Shown: piece by piece, positions 62,838 through 64,000 of the stretch
How positions within the stretch are numbered: position 1 is the stretch's first letter
Layout of the letters: each line of letters opens with the position of its first letter
Origin: Sistotremastrum niveocremeum HHB9708
Lineage: Eukaryota > Basidiomycota > Agaricomycetes > Sistotremastrales > Sistotremastraceae
Direction of reading: 5' to 3'
Assembly (NCBI GenBank): GCA_001630475.1
Contig: KV419400.1
Span: forward strand, 992,940-1,056,939
Length of the DNA: 64,000 nt
Notes under the pieces: generated by a model
What the model saw: only the letters and a program-made list of their open reading frames with translations
Database searches by the model: none
What the model was told of the DNA's origin: nothing
Translations under genes and position numbers: made by a program

Positions 62838-64000
62838 TTACCTTATTTTCTTTTGAGGAACAAAGCCTTTTGTCTTCGCTTTTGGGGTCTTCACTGGAAT
62901 CACTACTGCCGAATCATCCGCCAGCGACAGCTGGTCAAAATCATGTTCCATCTCTGATGCAGCTTCGTCCACCTCGTTCTGGATAGTTCACAATCAACGA
63001 TTATACTCGTAACCGCAAGAAATCATACCTCTGGATGATTTGTCATGAGAACTCCTGTGTTTGCATGGCCCGTTCGCTCCCGAGGCGTCGCTAATTCAAC
63101 CCAGACATTGCTACTTTTCTTCCTTGGAGTACAAACCTCGAGCTCATCATAAACAGTTGCAGAAGATGTTCGTCGGCTGTCCGGAGACGACTGTTCGTCT
63201 TGTTCTTCTTCCCAGTTGTCATCATCGTCATTATCATCAAGAGACTCTTCATCTTCGTTCACGGTCGCAGCGTCTTCGGGTTCAGAGTCAGTCTCGATCT
63301 CGGTGTCTATCTGGCTGTCCGTCTCTTCAGCTGATTGCTCGTCGTGATCAAATAGCCCGAGGTCTTCGGAATGGTCAGCCGATGGTCTTTGAATCTTGAA
63401 AACAATCGGAGCGATGGGAGAAGTCTCTTCGTCGGACTCGTCATCGCCCTCGGTCATTTGTTTCGTGACCTAGACAGTATTGCTCAGAATGCATCTGAAT
63501 CGTTGTTTCATAAACCGACCTGACTGCTGGTTTCATCATCGTCTTCGTCGTCTTCGTCTTCACTAGTGCCTACAGAATGGCCAAACTGGCCAGCTTTGTA
63601 CAGTAAGTCAATTTTGCGATCTGTTTTTCTTTCTTGGTGTTCGGCCTGGCAAGCTCAGCTGAGTGAGAATGACGGTTGCGCGGAGTGACAAACCCACCTC
63701 ATCTAGGAGCCTCGTTGCAAATCTGCGCTCCATGTCGTGCATCCTGACCTCTATCTCTTTCATGACTTCTTCTCGAACCTCGGCTTCTATGACGGCAGCC
63801 CGCGTTTCAGCTTCGAAGAGCCTCCTTCGTAGGGATTCAATCTCTTCGAAAAGTGCATCGACTAGAGGATCGTCGAGGTCCTCTTCGTCCTTATCAGAAT
63901 CCTCTGTTCTGAGGTTAGTTGGATCGGCAGAGCTGGAACTCAAAAATTCACCTTCAACGACTTGCAATTGAGTCTCGTGCAACTTCCGCCCGTTCAGCCC
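62838..64000 (-). CDS. C-terminal part of a coiled-coil, acidic protein, possibly kinesin tail (cut by window edge)
   Basis: The frame is open into the right edge (GLNGRKLHETQLQVVEGEF). A coiled coil follows: ALFEEIESLRRRLFEAETRA, AVIEAEVREEVMKEIEVRMH, DMERRFATRLLDE, and, after a 58-nt intron, AEHQERKTDRKIDLLYKAGQ. A highly acidic segment (DEDDEDDDETSSQ, then many Asp/Glu runs to 63200) precedes TPRKKSSNVWVELATPRERT. The last exon is EVDEAASEMEHDFDQLSLAD...GFVPQKKIR, stop at 62838. The coiled-coil wording resembles tails of fungal kinesin-6 (KIF20/23-like) proteins, but no motor domain is visible, so kinesin is only a suggestion. Confidence 0.55.

Overview
The window reads as nuclear DNA of a basidiomycete fungus, most likely an agaricomycete. 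Genes are dense, lie on both strands, and are broken by many short introns of about 44-65 nt with GT...AG ends and CTAA/CTGAC-type branch sites. Housekeeping products have fungal architectures. All gene models here come from reading exons and splice sites by eye. No transposon, provirus, CRISPR array, rRNA or tRNA gene was recognised.

Layout. 1-13.3 kb: the 5' part of a Nup155/Nup170 nucleoporin (-); an eight-cysteine single-pass membrane protein (+); a C2H2 transcription factor (+); TIM21 (+); a large-subunit catalase (+); AP-3 sigma (+); and a second copy of the eight-cysteine membrane protein (+). 13.4-21.4 kb: V-ATPase subunit F (-, split into small exons), an ecdysoneless/SGT1 protein (+), eIF3h (+), a secreted double-psi beta-barrel protein (+) and ribulose-phosphate 3-epimerase (+). 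21.6-29.6 kb: a GT32-type glycosyltransferase, pyruvate kinase and a CSL transcription factor, all on the - strand. 29.6-31.7 kb has no recognisable gene. 31.7-39.6 kb: an SLC25A39/40 (Mtm1) mitochondrial carrier (+), a small conserved-looking unknown (+), a mercaptopyruvate sulfurtransferase (-), V-ATPase subunit C (+) and an RWD-RBR ubiquitin ligase (-). 39.7-54.6 kb: URB2 (+), a multi-KH RNA-binding protein (+), threonine aldolase (-), a ZNF706-like small zinc protein (+), TIM10 (-) and UTP4 (+). 54.7-64 kb: an Mpv17/Sym1 protein (-), a 50-residue secreted peptide gene (-), PRP17/CDC40 (-), a Myb-plus-C2H2 protein (+), the eRF1 methyltransferase MTQ2 (-) and the C-terminal part of a coiled-coil, possibly kinesin, protein (-).

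Functionally this is mostly core cell biology: mitochondrial import (TIM21, TIM10), vacuolar ATPase (subunits F and C), ribosome biogenesis (URB2, UTP4), translation (eIF3h, MTQ2), splicing (PRP17, ECD) and central metabolism (RPE, PYK, catalase, sulfurtransferase). Several gene pairs are head-to-head with 65-125 bp between start codons and probably share promoters.

The least ordinary items are the pair of eight-cysteine membrane proteins with a shared C-terminal tail motif, a three-repeat Myb protein that also carries C2H2 fingers, microexons of 13 and 15 nt that carry active-site residues, and a cryptic four-exon secreted peptide gene with a KR-EA processing site.
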